The notes below the pieces were generated by a model. The model made no database searches. It worked only from the letters and a program-made list of their open reading frames with translations, and was not told the origin of the DNA. From NCBI GenBank assembly GCA_039819065.1, contig JBCBSS010000014.1, positions 1 to 64,000 of the forward strand: 64,000 bases of DNA, written 5' to 3'. Shown in pieces: positions 35,564-45,290 of the stretch. The stretch is from JBCBSS01 sp039819065 (GTDB taxonomy: Bacteria > Bacteroidota > Bacteroidia > Cytophagales > Cyclobacteriaceae). Numbering within the stretch: position 1 is the stretch's first letter; each line of letters opens with the position of its first letter. The translations under genes were made by a program, and so were the position numbers.

Positions 35564-36793
35564 ATGAATAAAATATCGTCCCTGGTTTTAGTAATCTTCT
35601 GGCTAAGCGTCCTTGTCAGTTGCCAAACACTGGATTCTGTCGAGCCTAGTGAGCGAAGTACTTTTATCAAGTTCTTCAACGACTCAGGCAGTGACGTAGG
35701 TGCTGCGATAGAGCCTACCCCAGATGGTGGATTTATCAGCCTTGGCACTTCTGAATCCGGACAATTGAGTCGTGCAGTATTGGTTAAAACCGACAGGCTT
35801 GGTAATACGGAATGGACACAATCTTTTGAAAATGCCTCGGGATGCGCCTTGCTTGTGCAAGAGGACGGTTACTTGATTGTTGGCGACAGTATCAACATCT
35901 TAGATGCTAACGAAACATTGGCTAAAATCTATCTCTTCAAGACCGATTTACAAGGTAACATGATTGCCAATACCACCATCGCAAACCCCAACGGCCAACT
36001 GGATGTTCATGGCAAGGCGGTCACTGTGGATCTTAATGGTGATATTCTGGTGACCGGAGATGCTGAAGATGATTCTGACCTCGAAGAAACCGTGTTAGCC
36101 AACATATCAGCAGCGGATTTCTCTTTAAATTGGATACAACGCTACGAGCTGGACATCAGAAGCTACGACAATGGCAAATCACTTCATCAGAACCCTGACG
36201 GTTCTATCATATGGTGTTCCTCTGTATTCAGAGAACTTGATGATGATAGGACTGAAACTTATGTCAGTGTGAATGTTGTACCACCAGATTCAGAATCTGA
36301 AAGCAACGCTTTATTTGGCAGAAATGTGCCAGAAAACTTCAGCGGTGTAGATATAAGACCAGGCCTGTTCGGTTTTGGCGTCATAGGAACGATGACCGAT
36401 TTTGATAACCAAAACGGCGAAATATTTTTCATCAGAGTTGACCAAAGTGGGCTGGTGATTGACAATTCAGAATTAATGTTTGGCAACTCCGGCGATGATT
36501 TTGGATATTCTCTTAGCTTGACTAGCGACGGAGGCTTCATTCTATTAGGTGGGTTAGCCACCACTCCTGAAAGTGGAAATGGTGGACTGGATTATTACCT
36601 GGTTAAAATCGATGCTTTCGGAAATATCCAATGGGACAGCCTTATTGGCGGAGCCGGCGACGAGATCGGTGGTACAGTTCGACAGACGGCCGATGGAGGA
36701 TATGTAATTTTCGGTACTTCCCTACTCCAAGGTGTATCATCAATGGTATTGGTCAAAACCAATTCCTTAGGGCAACTAGTCGATCCACTTTAA
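35564..36793 (+). CDS. Lipoprotein with propeller-like DGG repeats
   Basis: 409 residues with a lipoprotein signal peptide ending LVSC (Cys20). The mature part has repeats built on DGGFISLGTS, LVKTDRLGNTEWTQSF, DGGFILLGG, YLVKIDAFGNIQWDSLIGG and DGGYVIFGTS, a pattern of propeller-forming repeats common in surface lipoproteins of Bacteroidota. It follows the barrel gene by 7 bp. It could stay on the outer membrane and work with the barrel as a sensing or binding component. No enzyme motif is visible. Confidence 0.75.
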   Translation: MNKISSLVLVIFWLSVLVSCQTLDSVEPSERSTFIKFFNDSGSDVGAAIEPTPDGGFISLGTSESGQLSRAVLVKTDRLGNTEWTQSFENASGCALLVQEDGYLIVGDSINILDANETLAKIYLFKTDLQGNMIANTTIANPNGQLDVHGKAVTVDLNGDILVTGDAEDDSDLEETVLANISAADFSLNWIQRYELDIRSYDNGKSLHQNPDGSIIWCSSVFRELDDDRTETYVSVNVVPPDSESESNALFGRNVPENFSGVDIRPGLFGFGVIGTMTDFDNQNGEIFFIRVDQSGLVIDNSELMFGNSGDDFGYSLSLTSDGGFILLGGLATTPESGNGGLDYYLVKIDAFGNIQWDSLIGGAGDEIGGTVRQTADGGYVIFGTSLLQGVSSMVLVKTNSLGQLVDPL

Positions 36794-36905
36794 ACGGATC
36801 ATCTTAAGCAGATTAAAATGATGAGTTTGAAGTCATATATCGCACACGATAAAGCATAGACAAACAGAACCAAAGAACGAAATTGAAATTTAGAACAGGT
36901 TGGAT

Positions 36906-39900
36906 ATGAACGGGAATTTAAAGGCTATCAAACTAAGCACATCACTGCAAGGCCTTTTGGTGTTCTTATGTATACTATTTTCTGGCAGTAGGGCCATCGG
37001 ACAGCCCAATAACCCTACCTCATTTTCAGTAGATTGTGCCAGTGCCAATGAAATCCAATTAAGCTGGACACGTCCTACCGGCGTGTTTGGTACAGATTGG
37101 GATGGCGTGATCGTTTATGCCCGGGAAGGGAGTGCTACGGTGGGACAGACCTTCACTAGCGAAGACATTCCTGGTAGTGATGGCAATGGCGTTTTTGGTG
37201 CTGGTGATGCAGCAGATAATAGTGCCTTCGTTGTGGCCATCGTAGATACCGATGTAGATGGTGACGTGGTGATCTCAGGACTAACTGCAGGATCTACCTA
37301 TCATTTTATCGCTTATGCCTATGATGAAATAACCGGGGCCAACAATGATGATTTCAGTACTGGTACCAGTATCGAAAATGGAACAGCCAATGGTATTACA
37401 GGTGCAAGCGTGACCACCAATGGAAGTGGGCAGGTTACGATCAACTGGACCAACCCCTCTCCTGCCACTTGTGTAGAACGGGTGGTTATAGTAGCGCGTA
37501 GCGGCTCTGCTGTAGAGGCTGCTGTCAATCAGGCCAACCTCAACCTGGAAACCGATGCAACCAACTACGTGGCGGCGGCCAGTTGGTCTGCCAGAACAGA
37601 CGCTAATGATGTTCGAGACATCACACCCAGCAATGTTGGTACAGATAACACCAATTATGTAGTGGCCAATGTCAGCAATGCCACCAATAGTGCGGTCATT
37701 ACCGGTTTGGATAGTGAAACGAATTTCCACTTCAGAGTATTCTTAATGGGATCCGGAAGTAATGCCTCGGTATCAGAAGGAGTAGATGTTAACGCCTTTA
37801 CCTTTTCCAGTGCACCGGCAGCACATCCGGCGGCCTTTTCGGCCACAACCGCTGGCTCAGATCAGATTGATTTAAACTTCTCCGATGCAGGTTCAATCAC
37901 CAATGCAGATGGATATATCATTCTACGCAGAATGGACGGAAGTAACCCTACGGCATCCGGTGTAGTAGATGGCAATGCCCCTGGTTCATTGAGTCTTCCG
38001 GCGGGTACTACGTTAGTAACGACCATTACCAATGGTACAACAACTTCATTTTCAAATACCGGACTAAATGCCGAAACCTCCTACAACTATGCCATCATAC
38101 CCTTTAATTCTGATGGCTCTAACGATGAAACTTTCAATTATAGAACGAGTGCTACCATTCAGGTAGATGACGCATTTACATTATCAGATGAGCCTGCTGC
38201 CCATCCAGCCGCGTTTACTGCCACACCAAACGGATCTACCCAGGTTGACTTGAGCTTCTCGGCCGCCAGTACTATTACTGACGCTGATGGCTATATCATC
38301 TTAAGACGTCAGGACGGTAGCAATCCTACGGCCTCCGGCATAGTAGATGGCAGTAACCCTGGTTCATTAAGCCTTCCAGCCGGCACTACGTTAGTAACAA
38401 CCATTACCAATGGTGCAACTACTTCGTTTCCAAATACAGGCCTTACGGCTGGAACCAGTTACAATTATGCCATCATACCCTTCAATTTTGATGGCTCCAA
38501 CAATGAAACTTATAATTATAGGACGAGTGCGACCATACAAACCGCTTCATCGTCAACAGGTATTACTGTTACCATAGGCAATAATACCAGCAATACGGCA
38601 TCCAATGCTGCCGCATTAGAAAATGACGATACCAACTTAGCACTATTGGGTTTCTCTTTAACGTCAGATGGTACGCCTTCTTTAACCGGAATAAACATAC
38701 AAGCGAGTTCAAACCCGCCCGTCAGTATAACCAATATCAGGCTATTCATATCAACTGATAATACGTTTTCACTAGCAGATACAGACCTGGGTGCCACCGT
38801 AAACTTGACCGCTTCGGAAATACAGATAAGTGGAATAAGTCAAACTGTTTCTTCAAGTGTAAGATTTTATTTTCTAGTCGCCGATATAGCCGGTACCGTC
38901 AATAGTAGTACACCCAACCTTCAACTATCATTTGATCAAAATGATTTGAGTATCGGAGGTTCTGTGACCGCTAATACGATAACAGGCAGAGACTACTCAT
39001 TCGCGGATGTAATTAACCCTGTGGCTACCGCTTTTAGTCCCATGGATAATGCGACTAATGTACCGGCCAGCACCAACCTACTACAAATTACATTTGATGA
39101 AGATGTTGTAATTGACCCTCCGCCAATTATCGATGATACTGATAGAATTCGTATTCGGATAGGTTCAACAACAGTGCGCTCCATTGATAAGGATGACCCA
39201 GCGGTCACAACCAGTGGTAACGTTGCTACCATAGATTTGTCGGCGCTATCACCGTCTTTTTCATTAAGTGCCAATACTTCGTATAACATTAGGATCGGTG
39301 GCGATGTATTTGAAGATACAGAAAACCCTGAAGGAAACAACTACGCAGGTATCGCATCAAGCACAACATGGAATTTCACAACCACCGGTTCTTCAGTGAC
39401 AGCCGCCAACCTGGATGTCTGTCAAAATACTGGTTTTGTTCCTTTAGGGGACATAAGAATAAACGAAGGTAGTGATGATGATTTCAGCGATACGAATACT
39501 ACTGTATCTCTTATTCTATCTCTGAGTAACACTGGTTTTTCTTTTCAACCGGGTGTGGGCACAATTGATGTAGACCCATCTCCGCCTGGAACAGGAAGTA
39601 ATGATATTGACAATATTAATATTTCCGTAGGTGCTCAAGATCTGTTGATCACCTACACAATGGACAATAATGGTAATGGCGATCAAGAATCTATAGTGAT
39701 CAGTGGTCTGATGGTTCAGGCTAATGGAAGTCAAGCATCAGCATCCTTGTTGAGAACCGGTGGAACAGCCAATCAAAGCGGTAATGCCGTATCTGATGCC
39801 AATGTGCATGCCGCATTAACGCTAGGAACGCCAGCTATTACCTTTACCAATGATGCTACCGCTAACACCATCTGTGAAGGAGAAGCAATAATATTCACAG

Positions 39901-42900
39901 TGGGTAATAATACGGGGTATACAGGCTACAACTTCATGGTTGATGGTGTTACTGCTCAAAACAATGGCAGTAATCAATTTACAACCTCTGCCTTAACGAA
40001 TGGCCAAATAGTGAGTGTCGTGGCGACCGGGCCAGCGGTTTGTTCTGATTTCGATGAATTTACCATTACGGTAAACGATTCACCAGTAGCAGATATCAAT
40101 ATTACATCGGGAAGCAATCCTTCTTGTGTTGGAGATGATATCGAATTTACAGCCTCTCCTTCTGGTGCCGATAACTATACTTTCAATCGATACAATTCGG
40201 CTAATGTTTTCATCAGTTCTGTCAACAACGGAACCAACCCAAGCTTGACCATTAACAATACCACCCTTAATAATGGTGACAGGATCTCAGTAACAGTAAC
40301 TGAGAGTGGTTGTACAGATGAAAGTGCCAGAATATCACAGACCATTAATTCACTACCCAGTGTCACACTCGATACTGACGATGGCCTCAGAAACTACAGT
40401 GAAACCGCGGCGGCAGTCACATTGGTCGGTACCCCGTCTACACCGGTTGGTGTATACAGCGGTCCCGGAGTAATAGGGGATCAATTTTTTCCTAACATCG
40501 CTGGAATAACTTCTGGTACACCGCATACTTTAACTTATACCTATACAGATCCAAGTACTGGTTGCTCATCCTCTGATATTATTCTGGTGGATGTTTTCGA
40601 CCCTAACGCCACATTTAACAACTTGAGTGCCTCTTATTGCGCGGATGACGGTTCTGAAGGGATACTATCACTTAGCCCTAGCGCTCCCATAATCCCTCCT
40701 GGATTTGAGTTTGTTGATTTTGTTGGTCCAGGAGTTCAGTTCTTAGGCGGTTCAAACTATCGATTTGTTCCTGGTTTGGCTGGGGATGGCTCACACACGG
40801 TTAGTATGAGAATCAGGTTCTCTGGTATTCCTCCTGTTATACCTCCTGGGGCCCCAATAATTTTTATTTCCCAAATTACAACAGTTAATCCAGTGCCGGA
40901 TGCCAGTTTCGAACCCATCAACTTCGCGTTTTGTGATAACGAGGGAGCGGTAGATTTGACCCCAACCAATACCATTGAATCCGGGGCGGTTTTCAATTTC
41001 AGCGCTTCTCAGGGAATTACGGGCAACCAAACCACTGGTTTCGATTTTGACCCATCACTGGTTACTGTCACGGGGGCAGGACCAGAGGTGATCACCATAA
41101 CCTACACTTACACCAGCCCTGATAATTGCGATGACGTAGCTACCCAAACTGTAAGGGTATTTGCACAACCACCTGCACCTACTGCACCGGACGTGGAGCA
41201 ATGTGAAAGAAATGTAGATCCATTCCTTTCAGTGAGCGGACAATCAGGGGCAATATTTACCTGGTACACAAGTCTAGGCGATGTGGGTATCAACCCGGCT
41301 GGTGGTGGAGAGAATTTTGATACTGGATTAGACGATACTTCTCCTCCGGTTACTAATACATTCTACGTAACACAAACACTTAACAATTGCGAAAGTGACC
41401 CTACAGAAGTCGATCTTATTATCAGATCTACTCCACTGCCAACCCTGGCCTTGTCCCCAACCGTTCCAGCAGCTGGCTATTGTGAAGATGAAGGAGTAAT
41501 TGATATAATACTCAGCCCCACCTTAGGTTCCCCTTCTTTAACTACCGAATTGTTTTTTGATGGTCAGTTAATCAATACGGATGAATTTAACACAGATACC
41601 ATACCGGTGGGTGCTCATCTATTAAGGTACAGAGTGACCAACGTGTTCAATTGTGTAGATTCTGTAGAAGTCCCATTTGTGATACAACCACTTCCGGTTT
41701 TAAGTTTTGAAGGCCTTAATGCGGCCTTAGCCTATTGTGAGAATGATGCACCCGTAGAACTGACCGCCAACCAATCGGGTGGGTTGTTTTCAGGTAATGG
41801 AGTAGTCAATACAGGAGTTGGTACTGCTACTTTCAATCCTGCTTCTCCTGCGGTAACCACCAGTGGTGTAAATACTATTACCTATACCTTTACCGAACCT
41901 ACTACCAACTGCTCAAATACGATAACCAGGGACATAACTGTCTTTCCTATTGACCCACCTAATTTCGTTAACATTACCAATGGATTGACTGAGTTCTGTA
42001 TCACTGATGGTCCGGTAACCCTTCAAGGAAACCAGGGCACGCTAGGCAATTATACTGGCCCTGGCCTCACTGACAATATGGATGGTACTGCCACTTTTGA
42101 CCCACGCGATTTTGATACAGGAGGAGATTTTGATATCTCTTTCTCGTATCAGAACGCCAATCAGTGTTCCGAATCAATCACCCAAACATTTACCATCAAC
42201 GAGCTACCGATTGTAAGCATATTTGGTTTCAACAATCCTGCTGTGTATTGTGTCAATGAAACGCCGGGCACAGTGGCGCTAAGCAGTAACCAAACGGCCG
42301 GTACATTTGTAGGTGATGGTATTACGGACAATGGTGATGGTACAGCATCATGGAATATCATAACGGCAGCTGGTAGTGATGATCCCGCCAGTCAATCTTC
42401 ACACGATATTACTTTCACCTTTACGGATCCGGTAACAGGGTGTACTAATTCTATCACTCAGACTGTGTTGATCGACCCTAAACCCGATGTAAGTGTTTTT
42501 GGACTGGACCCTTCTTTGGCTTACTGTAAGACCGATTCTATTTTCTCGCTCCAAGGCGCACCAGGTGAAATAACAGGAATATTTGTTGGTGGTACGGCGG
42601 ACAATGCCATCACCAATGGGCCACGTGGGTTGGCATTATTCGACCCTGGTGCCATTGGTTTGACACCTGGATCAGATTTCACTATTCGTTACGAATACAC
42701 AAACCCTGAAACAAGTTGTGTTAATGACACTGTTACTACAATCAGTATTCTACCTAATTATACATTAGCATTCAATACGGTTAACCCTGAAAACTGCGAT
42801 GGTGATCTGGTAGAGTTTCAAAGCCGTTTTACTCCTATTCCAATGTCTGCTGCCATAACACTAGACTTCTTCACGTGGGATTTTGGCGACGGTAGCGCCC

Positions 42901-44933
42901 AGGTAATGGGTCCTTCAGATGATCCAATACCAGCAGGTACGAATGGAGGGCGTACGACCGGTACATATCGTAATCCAATACACCAGTTTTTGGGTACTGG
43001 GGATTTCACTGTCACTGCAGCAGCAAGGTCGAGCACCAGTTGCGATGTGGCACAATCCGAGGTTGTAAGAATTGGTGTGATTCCGGAAATCGATTTTCAA
43101 TGGACTAATGTATGCGTAGAACAGCCTGTCTCATTTACCAGTATAGTAAGTAACCTTGACAAAAATTTGGATATAAGGTTATGGGCATGGGACTTCGATA
43201 ACGACGGCACTCCCGATGATAGTAGCCCTGACCCGACTTTCACTTTCCCAGCTCCCGGGGTATACCCAATTACTTTGGTAGCAGTCACAAATGATGGTTG
43301 TCGGCAAGTATTCAGTGAAGATATATTTGTAGTACCTACTATCACTTTTGATCCTGATAACAGGACCTATAAAGAAGACTTTGATCAAGGAACTGGTGAC
43401 TGGGTCGCTGGTGGCACCAGTCCTTCATGGCAGCATGGCACACCGACGGGGGGTAGAATAGACTTTGATGGCTCGGTTGATGGTAACGGTCAGGCATGGA
43501 AGACCACTAATATAGATGGTACATACAATGCCGGGGAGAATTCATGGGTACATAGCCCCTGTTTTGATATGACCGGAATTAATAGACCTGTAATTCAGTT
43601 CAGTTTGATTTATTCCACGCGTACCCAGTTAGATGGCCTGGTCCTTCAAGTTAATCCAACCGATAATACAGATGATGAATCTCTATGGGAAGTAGTGGGT
43701 GAAATAGATCAGGGAAGACAATGGTATAACACCTTCGGTATTCAAGGAAGCCCGGGTCAGCAGACGATATCCGGTGATATTGGATGGTCAGGGTCTAACA
43801 ATGTGGACACGATCAACTTGAGTTACGATACGGTGGCTTTCAACCTTGATCCTTGGGCCAATGAGCCTCGTCTACGATTTAGGCTAGCCTTTGGTAGTAT
43901 CGCCGCTCCACCATCTGATGATTTTGATGGTGTGGCTTTTGATAATATATCAATTGGTGAACGAACCAGAACGGTGCTATTGGAGAACTTCACCAATACT
44001 TCACTTGCCAGTGCCGTAGCACATAATCAGGCCTACAGAAACTTCGGGCCTAGTACCCAAGAAGTGGTGAGAATACAATACCATACTTCATTCCCGGGTG
44101 ATGATCCGATAGCGGATGATGATCCATTCTCTCCCAACGCCAGGGCCTCGTTCTACGGTATAACCGACGTACCGGCCGCAAGAGTCGATGGCTCTTTTCA
44201 AGATGGTGCGCTAGATACATGGCTAAATGAAGCTTTTAATAATGCTACATTGCTTCCTGCCGAGTTAGACATAGACATTCAAACCTTGGATACACTTCAA
44301 GATCAGCTCTTTGTCAGGGCTACCATGACGGCTTTAGCGGAGATCAAGCCCAATGCCGTGGTGCATATAGCTTTTGTTGAGAGAGAAATCACTGCACAGG
44401 AAGCTGCAGGCACAAACGGTGAAACAGAATTTGACTATGTAGTGAAGGATATGCTTCCTTCAGCTGCTGGAACCAAGTTTACACAAGCCTTCCAGGAAGG
44501 TGACCAATTCACAGCAGAAGCCTTTGGTGATATCAATAACTTCTACGATTTGAGTCAGGTAGCGGTAGTGGTATTCGTACAAAATGAAGATTTAAGAACT
44601 ATTCTTCAAGCCAGTATATTAGAAAACCCATTGAATGTACCTGGTGTGGTGACTGACGTGGATGATGCCCTGAATTCAAATGCGGATATCACCATTTACC
44701 CGAACCCGGCCAACCAAAACTTCACAGTCGTCTTTCCAGAGATTACCAACGAGGCATTGGATATACAAGTGATTGATCCGGTGGGTAAATTAATTCACCA
44801 ACAAAACATTCCGGTGGGTGTCGAGCGCATTGAAATAGATTCCGAGGATTTCGCTGCTGGGTTATATCACATTACGATTAGCAACAAACAGGAAATCATT
44901 AGCAGGAAAAGGTTGATGATCATGCATCAGTAA
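36906..44933 (+). CDS. Giant T9SS-exported multidomain adhesin-like protein
   Basis: 2675 residues from the ATG at 36906, two codons after a TTG. A signal peptide (1-31) is followed by fibronectin-III-like modules (about 35-540, including two near-identical 126-residue copies), a Big-type Ig domain (PMDNATNVPASTNLLQITFD, about 705), many Ig-like modules each starting with a Cys-bearing motif such as LAYCENDAPVEL, two PKD domains (TWDFGDGSA; WAWDFDNDG), a jelly-roll-like domain (about 2150-2350), an Omp28/thioredoxin-like domain lacking the CxxC motif (about 2355-2590) and a type A T9SS sorting domain (DITIYPNPANQNFTVVF). Likely surface-attached. It lies 112 bp after the lipoprotein gene. Confidence 0.88.
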   Translation: MNGNLKAIKLSTSLQGLLVFLCILFSGSRAIGQPNNPTSFSVDCASANEIQLSWTRPTGVFGTDWDGVIVYAREGSATVGQTFTSEDIPGSDGNGVFGAGDAADNSAFVVAIVDTDVDGDVVISGLTAGSTYHFIAYAYDEITGANNDDFSTGTSIENGTANGITGASVTTNGSGQVTINWTNPSPATCVERVVIVARSGSAVEAAVNQANLNLETDATNYVAAASWSARTDANDVRDITPSNVGTDNTNYVVANVSNATNSAVITGLDSETNFHFRVFLMGSGSNASVSEGVDVNAFTFSSAPAAHPAAFSATTAGSDQIDLNFSDAGSITNADGYIILRRMDGSNPTASGVVDGNAPGSLSLPAGTTLVTTITNGTTTSFSNTGLNAETSYNYAIIPFNSDGSNDETFNYRTSATIQVDDAFTLSDEPAAHPAAFTATPNGSTQVDLSFSAASTITDADGYIILRRQDGSNPTASGIVDGSNPGSLSLPAGTTLVTTITNGATTSFPNTGLTAGTSYNYAIIPFNFDGSNNETYNYRTSATIQTASSSTGITVTIGNNTSNTASNAAALENDDTNLALLGFSLTSDGTPSLTGINIQASSNPPVSITNIRLFISTDNTFSLADTDLGATVNLTASEIQISGISQTVSSSVRFYFLVADIAGTVNSSTPNLQLSFDQNDLSIGGSVTANTITGRDYSFADVINPVATAFSPMDNATNVPASTNLLQITFDEDVVIDPPPIIDDTDRIRIRIGSTTVRSIDKDDPAVTTSGNVATIDLSALSPSFSLSANTSYNIRIGGDVFEDTENPEGNNYAGIASSTTWNFTTTGSSVTAANLDVCQNTGFVPLGDIRINEGSDDDFSDTNTTVSLILSLSNTGFSFQPGVGTIDVDPSPPGTGSNDIDNINISVGAQDLLITYTMDNNGNGDQESIVISGLMVQANGSQASASLLRTGGTANQSGNAVSDANVHAALTLGTPAITFTNDATANTICEGEAIIFTVGNNTGYTGYNFMVDGVTAQNNGSNQFTTSALTNGQIVSVVATGPAVCSDFDEFTITVNDSPVADINITSGSNPSCVGDDIEFTASPSGADNYTFNRYNSANVFISSVNNGTNPSLTINNTTLNNGDRISVTVTESGCTDESARISQTINSLPSVTLDTDDGLRNYSETAAAVTLVGTPSTPVGVYSGPGVIGDQFFPNIAGITSGTPHTLTYTYTDPSTGCSSSDIILVDVFDPNATFNNLSASYCADDGSEGILSLSPSAPIIPPGFEFVDFVGPGVQFLGGSNYRFVPGLAGDGSHTVSMRIRFSGIPPVIPPGAPIIFISQITTVNPVPDASFEPINFAFCDNEGAVDLTPTNTIESGAVFNFSASQGITGNQTTGFDFDPSLVTVTGAGPEVITITYTYTSPDNCDDVATQTVRVFAQPPAPTAPDVEQCERNVDPFLSVSGQSGAIFTWYTSLGDVGINPAGGGENFDTGLDDTSPPVTNTFYVTQTLNNCESDPTEVDLIIRSTPLPTLALSPTVPAAGYCEDEGVIDIILSPTLGSPSLTTELFFDGQLINTDEFNTDTIPVGAHLLRYRVTNVFNCVDSVEVPFVIQPLPVLSFEGLNAALAYCENDAPVELTANQSGGLFSGNGVVNTGVGTATFNPASPAVTTSGVNTITYTFTEPTTNCSNTITRDITVFPIDPPNFVNITNGLTEFCITDGPVTLQGNQGTLGNYTGPGLTDNMDGTATFDPRDFDTGGDFDISFSYQNANQCSESITQTFTINELPIVSIFGFNNPAVYCVNETPGTVALSSNQTAGTFVGDGITDNGDGTASWNIITAAGSDDPASQSSHDITFTFTDPVTGCTNSITQTVLIDPKPDVSVFGLDPSLAYCKTDSIFSLQGAPGEITGIFVGGTADNAITNGPRGLALFDPGAIGLTPGSDFTIRYEYTNPETSCVNDTVTTISILPNYTLAFNTVNPENCDGDLVEFQSRFTPIPMSAAITLDFFTWDFGDGSAQVMGPSDDPIPAGTNGGRTTGTYRNPIHQFLGTGDFTVTAAARSSTSCDVAQSEVVRIGVIPEIDFQWTNVCVEQPVSFTSIVSNLDKNLDIRLWAWDFDNDGTPDDSSPDPTFTFPAPGVYPITLVAVTNDGCRQVFSEDIFVVPTITFDPDNRTYKEDFDQGTGDWVAGGTSPSWQHGTPTGGRIDFDGSVDGNGQAWKTTNIDGTYNAGENSWVHSPCFDMTGINRPVIQFSLIYSTRTQLDGLVLQVNPTDNTDDESLWEVVGEIDQGRQWYNTFGIQGSPGQQTISGDIGWSGSNNVDTINLSYDTVAFNLDPWANEPRLRFRLAFGSIAAPPSDDFDGVAFDNISIGERTRTVLLENFTNTSLASAVAHNQAYRNFGPSTQEVVRIQYHTSFPGDDPIADDDPFSPNARASFYGITDVPAARVDGSFQDGALDTWLNEAFNNATLLPAELDIDIQTLDTLQDQLFVRATMTALAEIKPNAVVHIAFVEREITAQEAAGTNGETEFDYVVKDMLPSAAGTKFTQAFQEGDQFTAEAFGDINNFYDLSQVAVVVFVQNEDLRTILQASILENPLNVPGVVTDVDDALNSNADITIYPNPANQNFTVVFPEITNEALDIQVIDPVGKLIHQQNIPVGVERIEIDSEDFAAGLYHITISNKQEIISRKRLMIMHQ
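37803..38558 (+). repeat. Tandem 378-bp coding repeat (two copies)
   Basis: Two adjacent copies with a 378-bp period (126 residues) in the giant gene. Shared landmarks are AHPAAF, DGYIILRR, GSNPTASG, LPAGTTLVTTITNG and YNYAIIPFN. The copies differ at scattered sites, so the duplication is not very recent. Confidence 0.85.
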
Positions 44934-44946
44934 TCTGCTAACAAAA

Positions 44947-44980
44947 AAGAGGGCTGTCGATTGATAGCCCTCTTTTTTAT
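44947..44980 (+). terminator. Rho-independent terminator after the giant gene
   Basis: The stem AGAGGGCT/AGCCCTCT, extended by a G-T pair, is followed by a T run, 14 bp after the stop codon. An A run on its left side makes it partly bidirectional. Confidence 0.9.
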
Positions 44981-45008
44981 GCTGAGCGTAGGCAGTCGAT
45001 AAACCTAT

Positions 45009-45230
45009 TGCTTAAGCAAGTTGCTGTCATTGCGAACGACGTAGAAGTGAAGCAATCCAGTTGTTCTACAGAGTCCCCCTTAATCTTAGGCTGAATACGA
45101 AGGAATAAACTTCGCTCATATGCCGTCGTTTGTGCCTTCCGACTAACAAAGTCAACTCCTCACAAACGACGAAAATAAACAAAGCGCCCGGGTCCCTAGC
45201 ACAGTGGCGATATGAGAGTATTACTAGGGG
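45009..45230. repeat. Spacer packed with inverted repeats, including a REP-like element
   Basis: The 307 bp after the terminator contain no convincing gene. Seen in order: GCTTAAGC palindrome (45010-45017); TGTCATTGCGAACGAC through GAAGCAATCC (45025-45058), resembling the widespread GTCATTGCGA...GCAATC repeat; a perfect 11-bp inverted repeat CGTCGTTTGTG/CACAAACGACG (45124-45134, 45161-45171) enclosing a small hairpin GACT/AGTC (45141-45153); and CCCTAG/CTAGGG (45194-45199, 45224-45229). These look like dispersed repetitive elements. Confidence 0.55.
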
Positions 45231-45290
45231 TGACAGCTACGTTATGAGGGCTTTTAATACAAAGGCTTCTTCTTATGTGTCTACCTCTTT

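Noticed and set aside
24377..36793. CBASS, Pycsar or Thoeris defence system
   Set aside because: The cyclase is class III with TolB/TPR parts and not a CD-NTase, no typical effector is coupled to it, and the TIR protein is not of the ThsB type. Only a loose resemblance remains.
37281..37730. 149-codon open frame antisense to the giant adhesin gene
   Set aside because: It lies inside a conserved coding region and its sequence is low-complexity shadow coding.
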